64,000 nucleotides of DNA from Clostridia bacterium (GTDB lineage: Bacteria > Bacillota > Clostridia > Oscillospirales > Acutalibacteraceae). Each line of letters starts with the position of its first letter. Position 1 is the stretch's first letter. Under the pieces are notes generated by a model, which did not search any database, was not told the DNA's origin, and saw nothing but the letters and a program-made list of their open reading frames with translations. The DNA lies in the NCBI GenBank assembly GCA_017410585.1, contig JAFQQM010000016.1:1-64000 (forward strand), read 5' to 3'. Positions 33,147-42,221 of this stretch are shown here, in pieces. The position numbers and the translations under genes were made by a program.

Positions 33147-33752
33147 ATGAAACAAGCACTCAATATTTTGCGCCACCCGATCGACGGCGTGTGGGATATG
33201 AAGCGTGAGCAGACCGGTCGCTACCGTGACGGTTTTATTCTCATTCTGCTGACCATTCTGGCGGTCATCTTTAATCGCCAGATGCGCGCGTTCGTGTTCA
33301 ATAACCAGTACAACGTCCCGCTGGAGATCATTAAGGAAGTAGCGATCGTGGTTTTGCCGGTCTTTCTGTTTGTGCTGGCTAACTACGCGGTCACTACGTT
33401 GCTGGACGGCAAGGGAACCTTTAAGGAGATCTTTTTGGTCACCTGCCATTCGCTGATGCCGCTCATCATTTTCTTTGTGGTGACGCCGATCTTGTCGCAT
33501 CTGCTGTCGCTCAATGAACTGGTCTACCTGACCATCATTGATGCTTTCGGCTATGCGTGGATGTTGCTGATGCTGTATCTCGGTATCAAAGAGATTCACG
33601 AATACTCCGCTTCCAAAATGGTCTCCACGCTGGTGTTGACCGTGATCGGTGCGGCGATCATCGTGTTTATCGTACTGCTGTTCTTCAGTCTGTTGCAAGA
33701 ATTGGGCAGTTTCGTTTATAGTTTGTACCGCGAATTCTCAATGCGCCTCTGA
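33147..33752 (+). CDS. YIP1-family membrane protein
   Basis: A 201-residue integral membrane protein with about five hydrophobic segments and the Yip1-domain look: an amphipathic N-terminus (LNILRHPIDGVWDMKRE), then VIVVLPVFLFVLANYAVTTLLDGKGTFKEIFLVT and a glycine-proline-poor helix bundle. Bacterial YIP1-domain proteins have no proven function; many sit beside carbohydrate transporters. It lies 15 bases after the NHL-TPR gene and 25 before the DUF5696 gene. Its ATG follows GAGAGGGGTGGAG. Confidence 0.85.
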   Translation: MKQALNILRHPIDGVWDMKREQTGRYRDGFILILLTILAVIFNRQMRAFVFNNQYNVPLEIIKEVAIVVLPVFLFVLANYAVTTLLDGKGTFKEIFLVTCHSLMPLIIFFVVTPILSHLLSLNELVYLTIIDAFGYAWMLLMLYLGIKEIHEYSASKMVSTLVLTVIGAAIIVFIVLLFFSLLQELGSFVYSLYREFSMRL

Positions 33753-33777
33753 TCACGTGTGAAAGGATGATAAGGCA

Positions 33778-36282
33778 ATGAAAACAATCAAATGGCAACG
33801 CCTCATCGTACCTGCGGTGGTCGTGGCGCTGATCGTTGGCGCCGTTCTGCTGGTGGTGTTCAAGGGCTCTGCCAAAGAGGAACTGCGGGATAAATTCAGC
33901 ACCGCACCGGCGCTGACCAACGAAGTCAAGGCCTCCGCTGAGACCCCGCTTTTGCAGAAAAACGGGATGTCTTTGTACCTTGGCGAGAATATGACCGTTT
34001 CGGTGACCGATGCTACCGGTGCGGTATGGACGACCAACGGCCGCGCCCACGATGGGGCGGAGACCGTCGGTCAGTTCAAGGCATCCTACTACACTTCCAA
34101 TGCGGCGTTCTCCTATATGGAAAGCCAGTACGACAGCGTTGACAAGCAACAGGCACAGGCCTTTTTGCAGGATGATACGCTGTACGTGCAGTATCGCCTC
34201 GGTGAATACGGAAGAACGGTAGACGCCGTTCCGCAGTATATGACCAACGAGCGTTTTACCGAACTGTTTTTGGAAAAACTGTCTTCGGAAGACGCCGAAA
34301 CGATGGAGAGTTACTATAAGTACTACAAGGAAGACGATGCATGGCGTATTCGTGCCAAGGGTCGTAACAACTTCGAACAGATCTTGATCTTTATGGATGA
34401 GATCGGCTATACGGAGGAAGACTTGGCGGCGGATAACGCGGATGGCGGTATCACCACCGACATCAGTTCCAAACCGTGGTTTACGGTCGTGCTGGCGTAC
34501 ACGCTGACCGAAAACGGTCTGTCGGTGTCCATCCCGCATGAGTACATCGAATTCAACGCCGATTTCCCGCTGTATGAGGTGGAACTGCTACCGCATTTCG
34601 GCAAGTTGGAACAGAGCGCGGAAGGTTACGCGCTTATTCCTGACGGCAGTGGCGCGTTGATGCGCTACCGCACCGACTATACCTCCCGCAGTGAATATAC
34701 CTTGCCGATCTATGGCTTGGATTGGTCGGTCGCCAGTGATACGTTGACCAGCGGTCAGTATCAATATGAGTCGGTCAGCCTTCCGCTGTTCGGTGTGAAG
34801 GACGGATCGGCGGCCTATCTCGCTGTGATCGAAGGCGGAGCCTCCAAGGCGACGTTGCATTTTCATCCGGCGGGCGAGCATTTCGAACGTAATGCCGTGT
34901 ATCCCACCTTCCGTATGATCAACAAGGATAGTGTCTATCTGTCCGGTAGCGACAACAGTTCCAAGGTCATTGTGTTCGAGTCGTCGCTGGCGGAGGAGAC
35001 CTGCTCGGTCAATTATCAGTTCCTGCCGGAAAACAGCGACTATGCCGATATGGCGGCGACCTACCGTGAACGGTTGGAAGCCGACGGCTTGTTGGAAGAT
35101 CTGGCGGCGGATGCACCGGTGTCGTTGCTGATGGAGACCATCGGCGGTGTGCAGAGCGATAAGAACCTGCTGGGCATCTCGTATGAAGGTCTGGAGGCCG
35201 CCACCACCTATGAGCAAGATCGCTTGTTGGCGGAGGATCTGCTGGATAACGGCGTTCAAGCGCTGGATATGCGGTTGATCGGTTGGTTTAACGACGCCGC
35301 GTATCACAATTACGCCGGCAATTTGAAATTGGCCGGTGTGCTGGGCGGTAAGTCGGATTGGAAAGACTTGATCGCCTACGCCAAGGAAGCGGGCGTCAAT
35401 TTGTATCCCGACGTGGATTTCCAGCGTATTCCGAAGTCGGCGTGGGGTTTCTTCCCTGCCACCGATGCGGCGTTCCGTCTGGATTCGATGGAAGCGAAAT
35501 TCTCCACCTTGTCCCGTGCGTTGTTGCTGGAGAAGGTGGACATCGGCCTGACCCCCTCCAATTTCTATCTGCTGTCGCCGGAGAAACTGGATCGGTCCGT
35601 TTCGTCCTTCCTTAAGAAATACGCATCGGTCAGCACCGGCGGTCTGTCACTGCGCAGTACGTATCTGTATTCCGATTTCAATTCCGAAGGGATGATCTCC
35701 CGCCCCGAGTCGCAGGATCTGCTGACCGAGGCTCTCGGCAAACTGTCTGCCGATACCGATCTGCTGATCGAAAACGGTGCACAGTTTACTTACGCCTACG
35801 CTGACAAACTATCCGGTGTGGCGGCGGATTCCAGCCATTTCCGCATTGCCGATGAGACGGTGCCGTTTTTGCAGATGGTGTTGCACGGTTCCAAGCAACT
35901 GTACACCTCGCCGATCAACCTCACTTCCAATGCGGAGACGGCGGTCTTGAAGGCGATCGAGTACGGTATGCTGCTTAACTATCAGGTCACTTACGAAGAT
36001 TCCAGCGTGCTGAAGAATTCGGAGTACAGCGATAACTTTGCCTCCGGCTACGACCGCTGGCGTGAGGATATCCTGCAGTCCTACAGCAAAGTACAACAGG
36101 CGCTGGACGGCTTGGTCGGTTGCGAACTGGTCGACCATGAGCAACTGGCACCGCAGGTGTTTGTGACCCGCTACGACAACGGTGCCGCCGTGTACGTCAA
36201 CTACGGCGAGACCGACGCGGCGGTAGACGGTAAGACCGTCCCCGCCCGTGGCTATATCCGCGAAGGAGGTGCGAAGCAATGA
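33778..36282 (+). CDS. DUF5696-type membrane-anchored protein
   Basis: An 834-residue protein with one N-terminal transmembrane helix (residues 10-27), no lipobox and a large extracellular part. The first 300 residues contain beta-rich segments including TVSVTDATGAVWTTNGR. The later half contains a barrel-like domain with EHYEADGLLEDLAADAPVSLLMETIG-type sequence, LYPDVDFQRIPKSAWG and a conserved region ending PARGYIREGG. The overall form matches proteins annotated DUF5696 in Paenibacillus and Clostridia, found next to YIP1 genes and sugar permeases. Some residues suggest a glycosidase-like barrel, but I cannot point to a catalytic pair. The stop overlaps the next permease by four bases. Confidence 0.8.
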   Translation: MKTIKWQRLIVPAVVVALIVGAVLLVVFKGSAKEELRDKFSTAPALTNEVKASAETPLLQKNGMSLYLGENMTVSVTDATGAVWTTNGRAHDGAETVGQFKASYYTSNAAFSYMESQYDSVDKQQAQAFLQDDTLYVQYRLGEYGRTVDAVPQYMTNERFTELFLEKLSSEDAETMESYYKYYKEDDAWRIRAKGRNNFEQILIFMDEIGYTEEDLAADNADGGITTDISSKPWFTVVLAYTLTENGLSVSIPHEYIEFNADFPLYEVELLPHFGKLEQSAEGYALIPDGSGALMRYRTDYTSRSEYTLPIYGLDWSVASDTLTSGQYQYESVSLPLFGVKDGSAAYLAVIEGGASKATLHFHPAGEHFERNAVYPTFRMINKDSVYLSGSDNSSKVIVFESSLAEETCSVNYQFLPENSDYADMAATYRERLEADGLLEDLAADAPVSLLMETIGGVQSDKNLLGISYEGLEAATTYEQDRLLAEDLLDNGVQALDMRLIGWFNDAAYHNYAGNLKLAGVLGGKSDWKDLIAYAKEAGVNLYPDVDFQRIPKSAWGFFPATDAAFRLDSMEAKFSTLSRALLLEKVDIGLTPSNFYLLSPEKLDRSVSSFLKKYASVSTGGLSLRSTYLYSDFNSEGMISRPESQDLLTEALGKLSADTDLLIENGAQFTYAYADKLSGVAADSSHFRIADETVPFLQMVLHGSKQLYTSPINLTSNAETAVLKAIEYGMLLNYQVTYEDSSVLKNSEYSDNFASGYDRWREDILQSYSKVQQALDGLVGCELVDHEQLAPQVFVTRYDNGAAVYVNYGETDAAVDGKTVPARGYIREGGAKQ

Positions 36283-37184
36283 AGCGAAAGGGTCTGACGC
36301 TGCAGCGAAAGCGTTCGATGTGGGCGTATATCTTCCTGTCGCCGTGGCTGCTTGGCGTGATCGCCGTGTTTGCCTTCCCGATGATCCTGTCCATCTCCTT
36401 CGCGTTCTCTAACGTCACGGTGGATAACGGTTACAGCCTGTCCTTTGTCGGCTTTGAAAATTTCCGTACCGCGCTGTTCGTGGATCAAAACTTCCTGCAG
36501 CATTTTGCCGCTACGATGGGGGATATGCTGTATAACGTCCCGATCATTCTGGTCTACAGTTTCTTGGTCGCGGTGTTGCTTAAGGAAAATTTCAAGGGCG
36601 TTACCGTTTTCAAGTTCATCTTTTTCCTGCCGGTCATTTTGTCTTCCGATCTGTTTACGAGCCTGCTCAACAACTTCGGCAGTACCTCGTCGAGCAGTTT
36701 GGACGCGGTGATGTCCGGTGCCGGCTCCACCGGTATGCTGGAGAGTTTGAACCTCTCCAAATATCTGACCGATCTGGGGCTTGGCAAGGAACTGGTCGAA
36801 TTGCTGACCGGTCCGGTCGATAAGGTGTACGAGATCGTCACCTGCTCGGGTATCCAGATCTTCATTTTCCTTGCCGGTATCAACTCGGTCCCGCCGACGT
36901 TGTACGAGGCCGCCCACGTCGAGGGCGCAAACGGCTGGGAAAAATTCTGGAAGATCACCTTCCCGATGGTGATGCCGATGATTCTGGTCAACGTGGTCTA
37001 TTCCATTGTGGACACCTTTATGTCCAAGACCAATCTGGTGATGGAATACGTCTACGAACTGTCCTTTAAGAATTTCAACTTCGGTCTGTCGAGTGCCATC
37101 TGCTGGATCTACTTCGTGGTGATCGCCGTGATACTCGCTATCGTGTTCGGCATCATCTCCAAACGCACCTTCTACTATACTTGA
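36279..37184 (+). CDS. ABC sugar permease, MalF/UgpA type (pair 2)
   Basis: A 301-residue membrane permease. The N-terminal SMWAYIFLSPWLLGVIAVF is typical of LplB/UgpA proteins. The EAA loop is EAAHVEGANGWEKFWKITFPM. It carries an extended loop of about 70 residues (STSSSSLDAVMSGAGSTG...) between membrane segments, longer than in pair 1. Its start overlaps the DUF5696 stop and its stop overlaps the next frame, giving tight coupling. It has no dedicated binding-protein gene immediately beside it. Confidence 0.93.
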   Translation: MKRKGLTLQRKRSMWAYIFLSPWLLGVIAVFAFPMILSISFAFSNVTVDNGYSLSFVGFENFRTALFVDQNFLQHFAATMGDMLYNVPIILVYSFLVAVLLKENFKGVTVFKFIFFLPVILSSDLFTSLLNNFGSTSSSSLDAVMSGAGSTGMLESLNLSKYLTDLGLGKELVELLTGPVDKVYEIVTCSGIQIFIFLAGINSVPPTLYEAAHVEGANGWEKFWKITFPMVMPMILVNVVYSIVDTFMSKTNLVMEYVYELSFKNFNFGLSSAICWIYFVVIAVILAIVFGIISKRTFYYT

Positions 37185-37204
37185 TGAAAGGAAGAGCGCT
37201 TACT

Positions 37205-38182
37205 ATGAATCCCATTCGATCCCGCAAAAACAAGCAAGAAATGCTGATGCGTCTGGGTACGGTCATTCTGCGCACCGTGCTGTTGGTCGGCTTTTCCTAC
37301 ATCATTTTGTATCCGGTCATCCTGATGTTCTCCAAGGCGTTTATGGCGCAGAAGGACGTCTTCGATAACAGCGTGTTGTGGATTCCCCGCCACTTTACGT
37401 TGGACAACATCAAGGTGGCCGCCACCACGATGAAATACGGCGAATCGCTGATGAATTCCGTTGGTTATGCGTTGCTCGGTACGGTGTTGCAGATGATTCC
37501 CTGCCTGATGGCCGGTTATGCGTTTGCCCGCTACGATTTCAAGGGCAAGGGCTTGCTGTTTGCGGTGGTGGTGCTCACCATCATCGTTCCGCCGCAGCAG
37601 TTTATGACCCCGCTGTATCTCCACCTGTCGCAGTTTGACATCTTCGGTATCATCAAAGCGGTCAACGGCGGCAAGGCGCTGAACCTCACGGCCACCCAAT
37701 TTCCGTATTTCCTGCTGTCGCTGACCGGCTTCGGTCTGCGCAACGGCCTGTTTATCTTCCTGTTCCGCCAGTCCTTCCGCGGTGTCCCGCGTGAAACGGA
37801 GGAGGCGGCCATGGTAGACGGCGCCAACTCGTTCCGCATCTTCTGGCAGATCATGCTTCCCGGCACGATCACCGTGCTGGTGACGGTTATGCTGTTTTCC
37901 TTCGTGTGGCAGTATAACGATACCTATTATTCCTCGCTGTTGCTCAACAACGTTCGTACCCTGCCGCAGGCATACGAACTGTTCGATTCCGCTATTACCG
38001 GTTGGAAGGGAGACCTTTCGGTCAGCAATATGCTGTCTCAATATGTGTTGGACGACCCGAAGGTGCTGTCGCTGTTGCGCAATTCGGCTATGATCCTCAT
38101 TATGGCGCCCTTACTTGGTGTTTACGCTGTCGCTCAGCGCTACTTTATCCAGAGCATCGAGCGTAGCGGTATTGTTGGCTAA
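37205..38182 (+). CDS. ABC sugar permease, MalG/UgpE type (pair 2)
   Basis: A 325-residue permease with six membrane segments and the EAA loop EAAMVDGANSFRIFWQIMLPG. The start at 37205 (MNPIRSRKNK) follows AAAGGAAGAG at good spacing; an ATG at 37184 overlapping the previous stop is possible and would add seven residues. It completes a second CUT1 channel whose substrate may be delivered by the 25426 or 26903 binding proteins. Confidence 0.93.
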   Translation: MNPIRSRKNKQEMLMRLGTVILRTVLLVGFSYIILYPVILMFSKAFMAQKDVFDNSVLWIPRHFTLDNIKVAATTMKYGESLMNSVGYALLGTVLQMIPCLMAGYAFARYDFKGKGLLFAVVVLTIIVPPQQFMTPLYLHLSQFDIFGIIKAVNGGKALNLTATQFPYFLLSLTGFGLRNGLFIFLFRQSFRGVPRETEEAAMVDGANSFRIFWQIMLPGTITVLVTVMLFSFVWQYNDTYYSSLLLNNVRTLPQAYELFDSAITGWKGDLSVSNMLSQYVLDDPKVLSLLRNSAMILIMAPLLGVYAVAQRYFIQSIERSGIVG

Positions 38183-38193
38183 GGAGGCATACT

Positions 38194-39981
38194 ATGCGTT
38201 ATCGACTTTTTCGCATAGCAGTCATCGCTTTGGCTATGTCGTTGCTTGTCGCTTGCACCGCACAGCCGACCGATTCGGAGAAAGGAAGTACCAATATGAC
38301 GACGACAACCGGCTCTTCTGCCGGCGGTAACGCCGGCACGACCGGCAGTACCGGTCAATCCAGCACCACCAAACCGTCTTCGACTTCGCAGACGACCGGT
38401 ACGACCGGTACGACCGGGACGGTCACCAAACCGACCGTCCCGCCGGCAAAATATGCCGTAAAACCGTTTGCTTATCCCGATGCGGCGGTCAAAACGCTGG
38501 AACAGCGTTCTCTGTCGCTCGGTGCTTTCTGTGCCCGTGCGGCCGGCGATAGCAACTACGTCGGTAACCGCCACTATACCGGTACGCATATCGTGGTCTC
38601 GCCCTATTTTACCGCTTCGGTGGACGGCTTGACCCTGCCGGTGTACGCTACGCCGGTGTACGTGGCGACCGGTAATCAAGGCGTTTTGCATTCCTACGCC
38701 TCGGTGGACATTGCTTTCGGCAATCACGATGCCGTGTTATTGCAGTTGAATGCGTCGGTAGACGTCGATTCGGTGGACGTGTTTTCGGCCAGTGACGCAA
38801 CGGCGTCGCATAGCGGCCGCAACATCCGTCTGTCGGTCAGCAAACACGGCGTGTATACGTTGGTGCTGAACGGTGACCAGCAACACGCCGTCACGGTGTT
38901 TGTCCGCGAATACGAGGACGAGGCGGCGGCCATCGCCGCTTACCGTGCCGCCTACGGCAAGGAAAACGTCATCGTTTACGAGCCGGGTCTGCATGATATC
39001 GATCACGTTACCCTGCCAAACAGCCGTATGGTGCTGTATTTAAAGGCAGGCGCCATTTTGTTGCCCCGTCACACGATAGATATTCTAAACGACGAGACGG
39101 CGGCGAACGCCGCAGAGCCTTTTGCCAAGGAGAGTAACGGTATCGGTCTAAACCGATTCCCTGTTATTAACGGTTTTGGCTGTTCCGATCTGACCATCGC
39201 CGGTCGCGGTACGGTGGATATGACCCAATTGGATTGGCACGAACGCCGCGGCGTGGTGTTTACGATGTGTGACCGCGTTCGTATGGACGGTGTCATTTTG
39301 GTCAACCCCTGTGAATGGGCGTTTATTACCTACCGTTGCAGTAACGTGACCGTCACCCAAAGTGCGGTGTTCGGTTACCGCACCAACAGCGATGCCTTTG
39401 CCATCTGCAATTCGACCGACGTGCAGGTAAGCGATTGCTTTGCCCGCACCGGTGACGATATGTTTGAGGTCAAAACTCTCGGTGGTGTCGAAGGTGCGGT
39501 CAGCCGCGATATCACCTTCAGCCGCTGTCAGGCGTGGGGCAGTAAAGCCCGCTGTTACGGCATTATCGGTGAAATGGAGAAGGATATCAGCCGTGTTACC
39601 TTTGAGGACAGTTGGGTCATCTTCCGTGACGCGGTGTGGGATAACAACCGCATCGGTTCGCTGGTGGTCCTGCGTGAGACCGGCAACGGCAAGGTAAGCG
39701 ATATCACCTTCCGCAATATTCAGATCTATTACGATCGCGGCCGTGCGATCAACTGCGGCAACTATTCCGCCGATCTGCAAAACAGCCGGATCACCGGCAT
39801 CACCTTTGAGAATATCCGCTACAAGAGCGGGATGAATTCGCAACTGCGCCTCAATAACGGTGCCGGCAACAGCCTGCAGATCCTGCTGAAAAACGTGTAT
39901 GCCGACGGCACCCGCTTAAACAGATCGAATTTTAACAGTTATTTCTATTGTGACAGAGACGGTCTGGCAACGGTCCAATGA
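38194..39981 (+). CDS. Lipoprotein with GH28-like right-handed beta-helix
   Basis: Predicted surface lipoprotein of 595 residues with lipobox LVAC (Cys21) and a Thr/Gly/Ser-rich linker (about 30-85). An N-terminal beta domain leads to a parallel beta-helix (from about 270) with polygalacturonase-like turns: NSDAFAICNSTDV and TGDDMFEVK. GH28 enzymes use an Asn-x-Asp, an Asp-Asp, a Gly-His-Gly and an Arg-Ile-Lys. Here the first two are present. The third position reads SKARCYGIIGE and I find no RIK. It may be a divergent GH28, a related helix glycosidase, or an inactive binder. It lies 11 bases after the second permease pair and its stop overlaps the next gene's upstream ATG. Confidence 0.75.
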   Translation: MRYRLFRIAVIALAMSLLVACTAQPTDSEKGSTNMTTTTGSSAGGNAGTTGSTGQSSTTKPSSTSQTTGTTGTTGTVTKPTVPPAKYAVKPFAYPDAAVKTLEQRSLSLGAFCARAAGDSNYVGNRHYTGTHIVVSPYFTASVDGLTLPVYATPVYVATGNQGVLHSYASVDIAFGNHDAVLLQLNASVDVDSVDVFSASDATASHSGRNIRLSVSKHGVYTLVLNGDQQHAVTVFVREYEDEAAAIAAYRAAYGKENVIVYEPGLHDIDHVTLPNSRMVLYLKAGAILLPRHTIDILNDETAANAAEPFAKESNGIGLNRFPVINGFGCSDLTIAGRGTVDMTQLDWHERRGVVFTMCDRVRMDGVILVNPCEWAFITYRCSNVTVTQSAVFGYRTNSDAFAICNSTDVQVSDCFARTGDDMFEVKTLGGVEGAVSRDITFSRCQAWGSKARCYGIIGEMEKDISRVTFEDSWVIFRDAVWDNNRIGSLVVLRETGNGKVSDITFRNIQIYYDRGRAINCGNYSADLQNSRITGITFENIRYKSGMNSQLRLNNGAGNSLQILLKNVYADGTRLNRSNFNSYFYCDRDGLATVQ

Positions 39982-39998
39982 CCGAAGGGAGAGAGCCT

Positions 39999-41912
39999 AT
40001 GCTTTCAAAACAACTTTGGCGTGTGTCGGGAAATTCGCTGGTGTGGCGGCCGGAAGGGGCCCACAGCGACGATATCGAAATGAGCGGTCTGTACGTCGAC
40101 GTGATCGTCGATTATGGCGTGGACGAAGCTGGCGCTTTGCGCTTGCAACGCCACGCCTACTTTCCTACCCTTCGTACCATCCCAAACGACACCCACGCCA
40201 CCTATTCGGTCACCTTGCCGCAAGAGTCCGCACCGCGGTTGCTTTGTGACGGCTCGCCGGTGACCGAATATCCGCAGACCTTTACGTTAGACGGTCTGCT
40301 GACCGTCTGCAGTCGGACGAATGCCGGTGTGCAGGTGACCCGTTGTTTGTTTCCCGCTTCGGCGGCCCGTTGTGCACTGGAGCAGGTGACCGTCACCGCC
40401 TCACAAACGGTGACACTGTCGGTATCGTTGCCAGCCGAAACGGTGGTCGATCGCCGCTTCGGCACCAAAGGCGTGTACGTAGCCAAGTTGCGTCATACCG
40501 CTCCGCCGTCGTTTACGTTGCAGGCGGGGGAGAGCCTGACCTATACGGTCGCGCTGTCCGCCGATCCCGCCAATTCGCCGGCACCATTGCCGGATGCCGA
40601 AACGGAGCGGGAATCTCGCCTGCGGCGGATCGCCGCTTTGTGCGATCGCTCGCTGGTGCTGGATACCGGCATCCCCGAACTGGACGTGATGATCCGCTTT
40701 GCCAAACTACGGGCAGGGGAGAGCATCTTTGAAACGCTGTCCGGCAAATTTCACAGCCCCGGCGGCCGCGCTTACTACGCCGCCATCTGGTGTAACGACC
40801 AGATCGAATACGCCGGCCCGCATTTTGCCATGACCGGCGATCCCGTTGCTATTGAAGCGTCTTTAAACGCTTACCGCGCGTATATTCCGTTTATGTCGGA
40901 TGACTATCATCCGTTGCCTTGCTCCATCATTGCGGAAGGCTTGGATATCTGGAACGGCGCCGGTGACCGCGGCGATGCGGCTATGTATCTCTACGGTGCT
41001 TCGCTGTTCTGCCTATATCTGGGGGATCGCGCGGTAGCGGAAGAACTCTATCCCGCTATCCGGTGGTGCGCCGAATACTGCGACCGCCGCCGCTTGCCGG
41101 AGGGGGTCATCGGCTCGGATACCGATGAATTGGAAGGGCGTTTCCCCACCGACCGCATCGCCAATCTGTCCACTTCGGCGCTGTGCTACGGCGGTCTGCT
41201 GACCGCCGCCAAACTGGCGGAGTCGTTGGAGGATCCCGCCACAGCCGCCCTTTATCGCCAACGCGCCGCCGCGCTGGAACAGGCGATCGAGACCTATTTC
41301 GGCGCAAACCTGCACGGGTTTGACACCTACCGTTATTCGCGGGGGATCGAGACGTTGCGTGCGTGGATCTGTCTGCCGCTTTGCGTCGGTATCACCACCC
41401 GCCTTCAAGGGACGATGAATGCGATGCTGTCACCGTATTTGTGGACCGAAGAGGGGATGCTCACTTGTGAGTTGTCGGAGGAAAACCGCAACGACACCAT
41501 CTGGGATCGTTCGACGCTGTACGGCTTCAAATGTGCGTTTATGAACGGGCAGGGTGACCGCGTGATACAACCGCTGTTGCGCTATTGCCGTAAACGCCTG
41601 CTGTGCGACCGCGTCCCGTATGCGGTGGAGGCGTATCCGGAAGGCGGAAAACGCCATCTCTCCGGTGAAAGCGCCCTGCTTGTCCGTGTCATTACCGAGG
41701 GTCTGCTCGGCATCCGTCCGGTCGGTTTAAACGCCTTTTCCTTTGTGCCGCAACTGCCCGCCGGCCTGCCGCATATCCGCTTGTCTTATCTGTATATGGC
41801 GGGTCATTGCTGGGATATCTGCGTTGAGTCGGAAGGCTGGACGGTCACCGTCGACGGTAAGACGGTCGCTACCGGTAAGACCGATGGAGACCGCGTGACC
41901 GTTTCCGTATAA
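39999..41912 (+). CDS. Cytoplasmic (alpha/alpha)6-type glycosidase, family uncertain
   Basis: A 637-residue soluble protein with no signal peptide. The first 210 residues are a beta-sandwich; the rest looks like a six-hairpin barrel, with AYYAAIWCNDQIEYAGPHF, FMSDDYHPLPCSIIAEGLDIWNGAGDRGD and YSRGIETLRAWICLPLC as helix-pair landmarks. Asp and Glu pairs in the NDQIEY and GAGDRGDAAM regions are possible catalytic residues. The fold occurs in GH15, GH63, GH78, GH94 and others; I cannot choose one. The start at 39999 follows AAGGGAGAGAG. It ends the large operon, probably acting on imported oligosaccharides, and a terminator follows. Confidence 0.65.
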   Translation: MLSKQLWRVSGNSLVWRPEGAHSDDIEMSGLYVDVIVDYGVDEAGALRLQRHAYFPTLRTIPNDTHATYSVTLPQESAPRLLCDGSPVTEYPQTFTLDGLLTVCSRTNAGVQVTRCLFPASAARCALEQVTVTASQTVTLSVSLPAETVVDRRFGTKGVYVAKLRHTAPPSFTLQAGESLTYTVALSADPANSPAPLPDAETERESRLRRIAALCDRSLVLDTGIPELDVMIRFAKLRAGESIFETLSGKFHSPGGRAYYAAIWCNDQIEYAGPHFAMTGDPVAIEASLNAYRAYIPFMSDDYHPLPCSIIAEGLDIWNGAGDRGDAAMYLYGASLFCLYLGDRAVAEELYPAIRWCAEYCDRRRLPEGVIGSDTDELEGRFPTDRIANLSTSALCYGGLLTAAKLAESLEDPATAALYRQRAAALEQAIETYFGANLHGFDTYRYSRGIETLRAWICLPLCVGITTRLQGTMNAMLSPYLWTEEGMLTCELSEENRNDTIWDRSTLYGFKCAFMNGQGDRVIQPLLRYCRKRLLCDRVPYAVEAYPEGGKRHLSGESALLVRVITEGLLGIRPVGLNAFSFVPQLPAGLPHIRLSYLYMAGHCWDICVESEGWTVTVDGKTVATGKTDGDRVTVSV

Positions 41913-41950
41913 AATACAACATTTCTCAATGTTTGCAATTTGTTGCATCC

Positions 41951-41997
41951 AACGGCTGGCTTTTCTGCAAAACGCGGAAAAACCAGCCGTTTTTTTA
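41951..41997 (+). terminator. Terminator of the large glycan operon
   Basis: AACGGCTGG (41951-41959) pairs with CCAGCCGTT (41983-41991) across a longer loop that itself contains an inner TTTT/AAAA pairing, followed by a T-run. Confidence 0.8.
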
Positions 41998-42042
41998 TAT
42001 AACCCGTCTGTTTTTTTATACTTTACGGCAAAATTCAAAAAA

Positions 42043-42153
42043 CAACAAATTCGGATATCGATGCATCATTTTAAAAAAACAGGCTACAAATGCGGAACAT
42101 CATACAACAAAATGCAATGGTCAAGAGAATGCTTATAATGGTAAAATTATAAT
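42043..42153 (+). promoter_or_regulatory. Control region of the cohesin-2 operon
   Basis: Two TATAAT boxes, 42134-42139 and 42148-42153, lie upstream of the cohesin-2 gene, but I find no convincing -35 at 16-18 bases from either. CAACAA motifs at 42043 and 42105 are 62 bases apart, close to six helical turns, and match the motif before GH27. Activator-dependent transcription would fit a missing -35. Confidence 0.4.
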
Positions 42154-42221
42154 GTATTATACGGTGGAATGGAAACGTGTTCCCTGTATGGCAATTTGTA
42201 AGAAAGAGAAGGGTGGTAATT

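Noticed and set aside
41929-42138. Short plus-strand frame before cohesin 2
   Set aside because: It overlaps the operon terminator, has no ribosome site and reads as low-complexity sequence.
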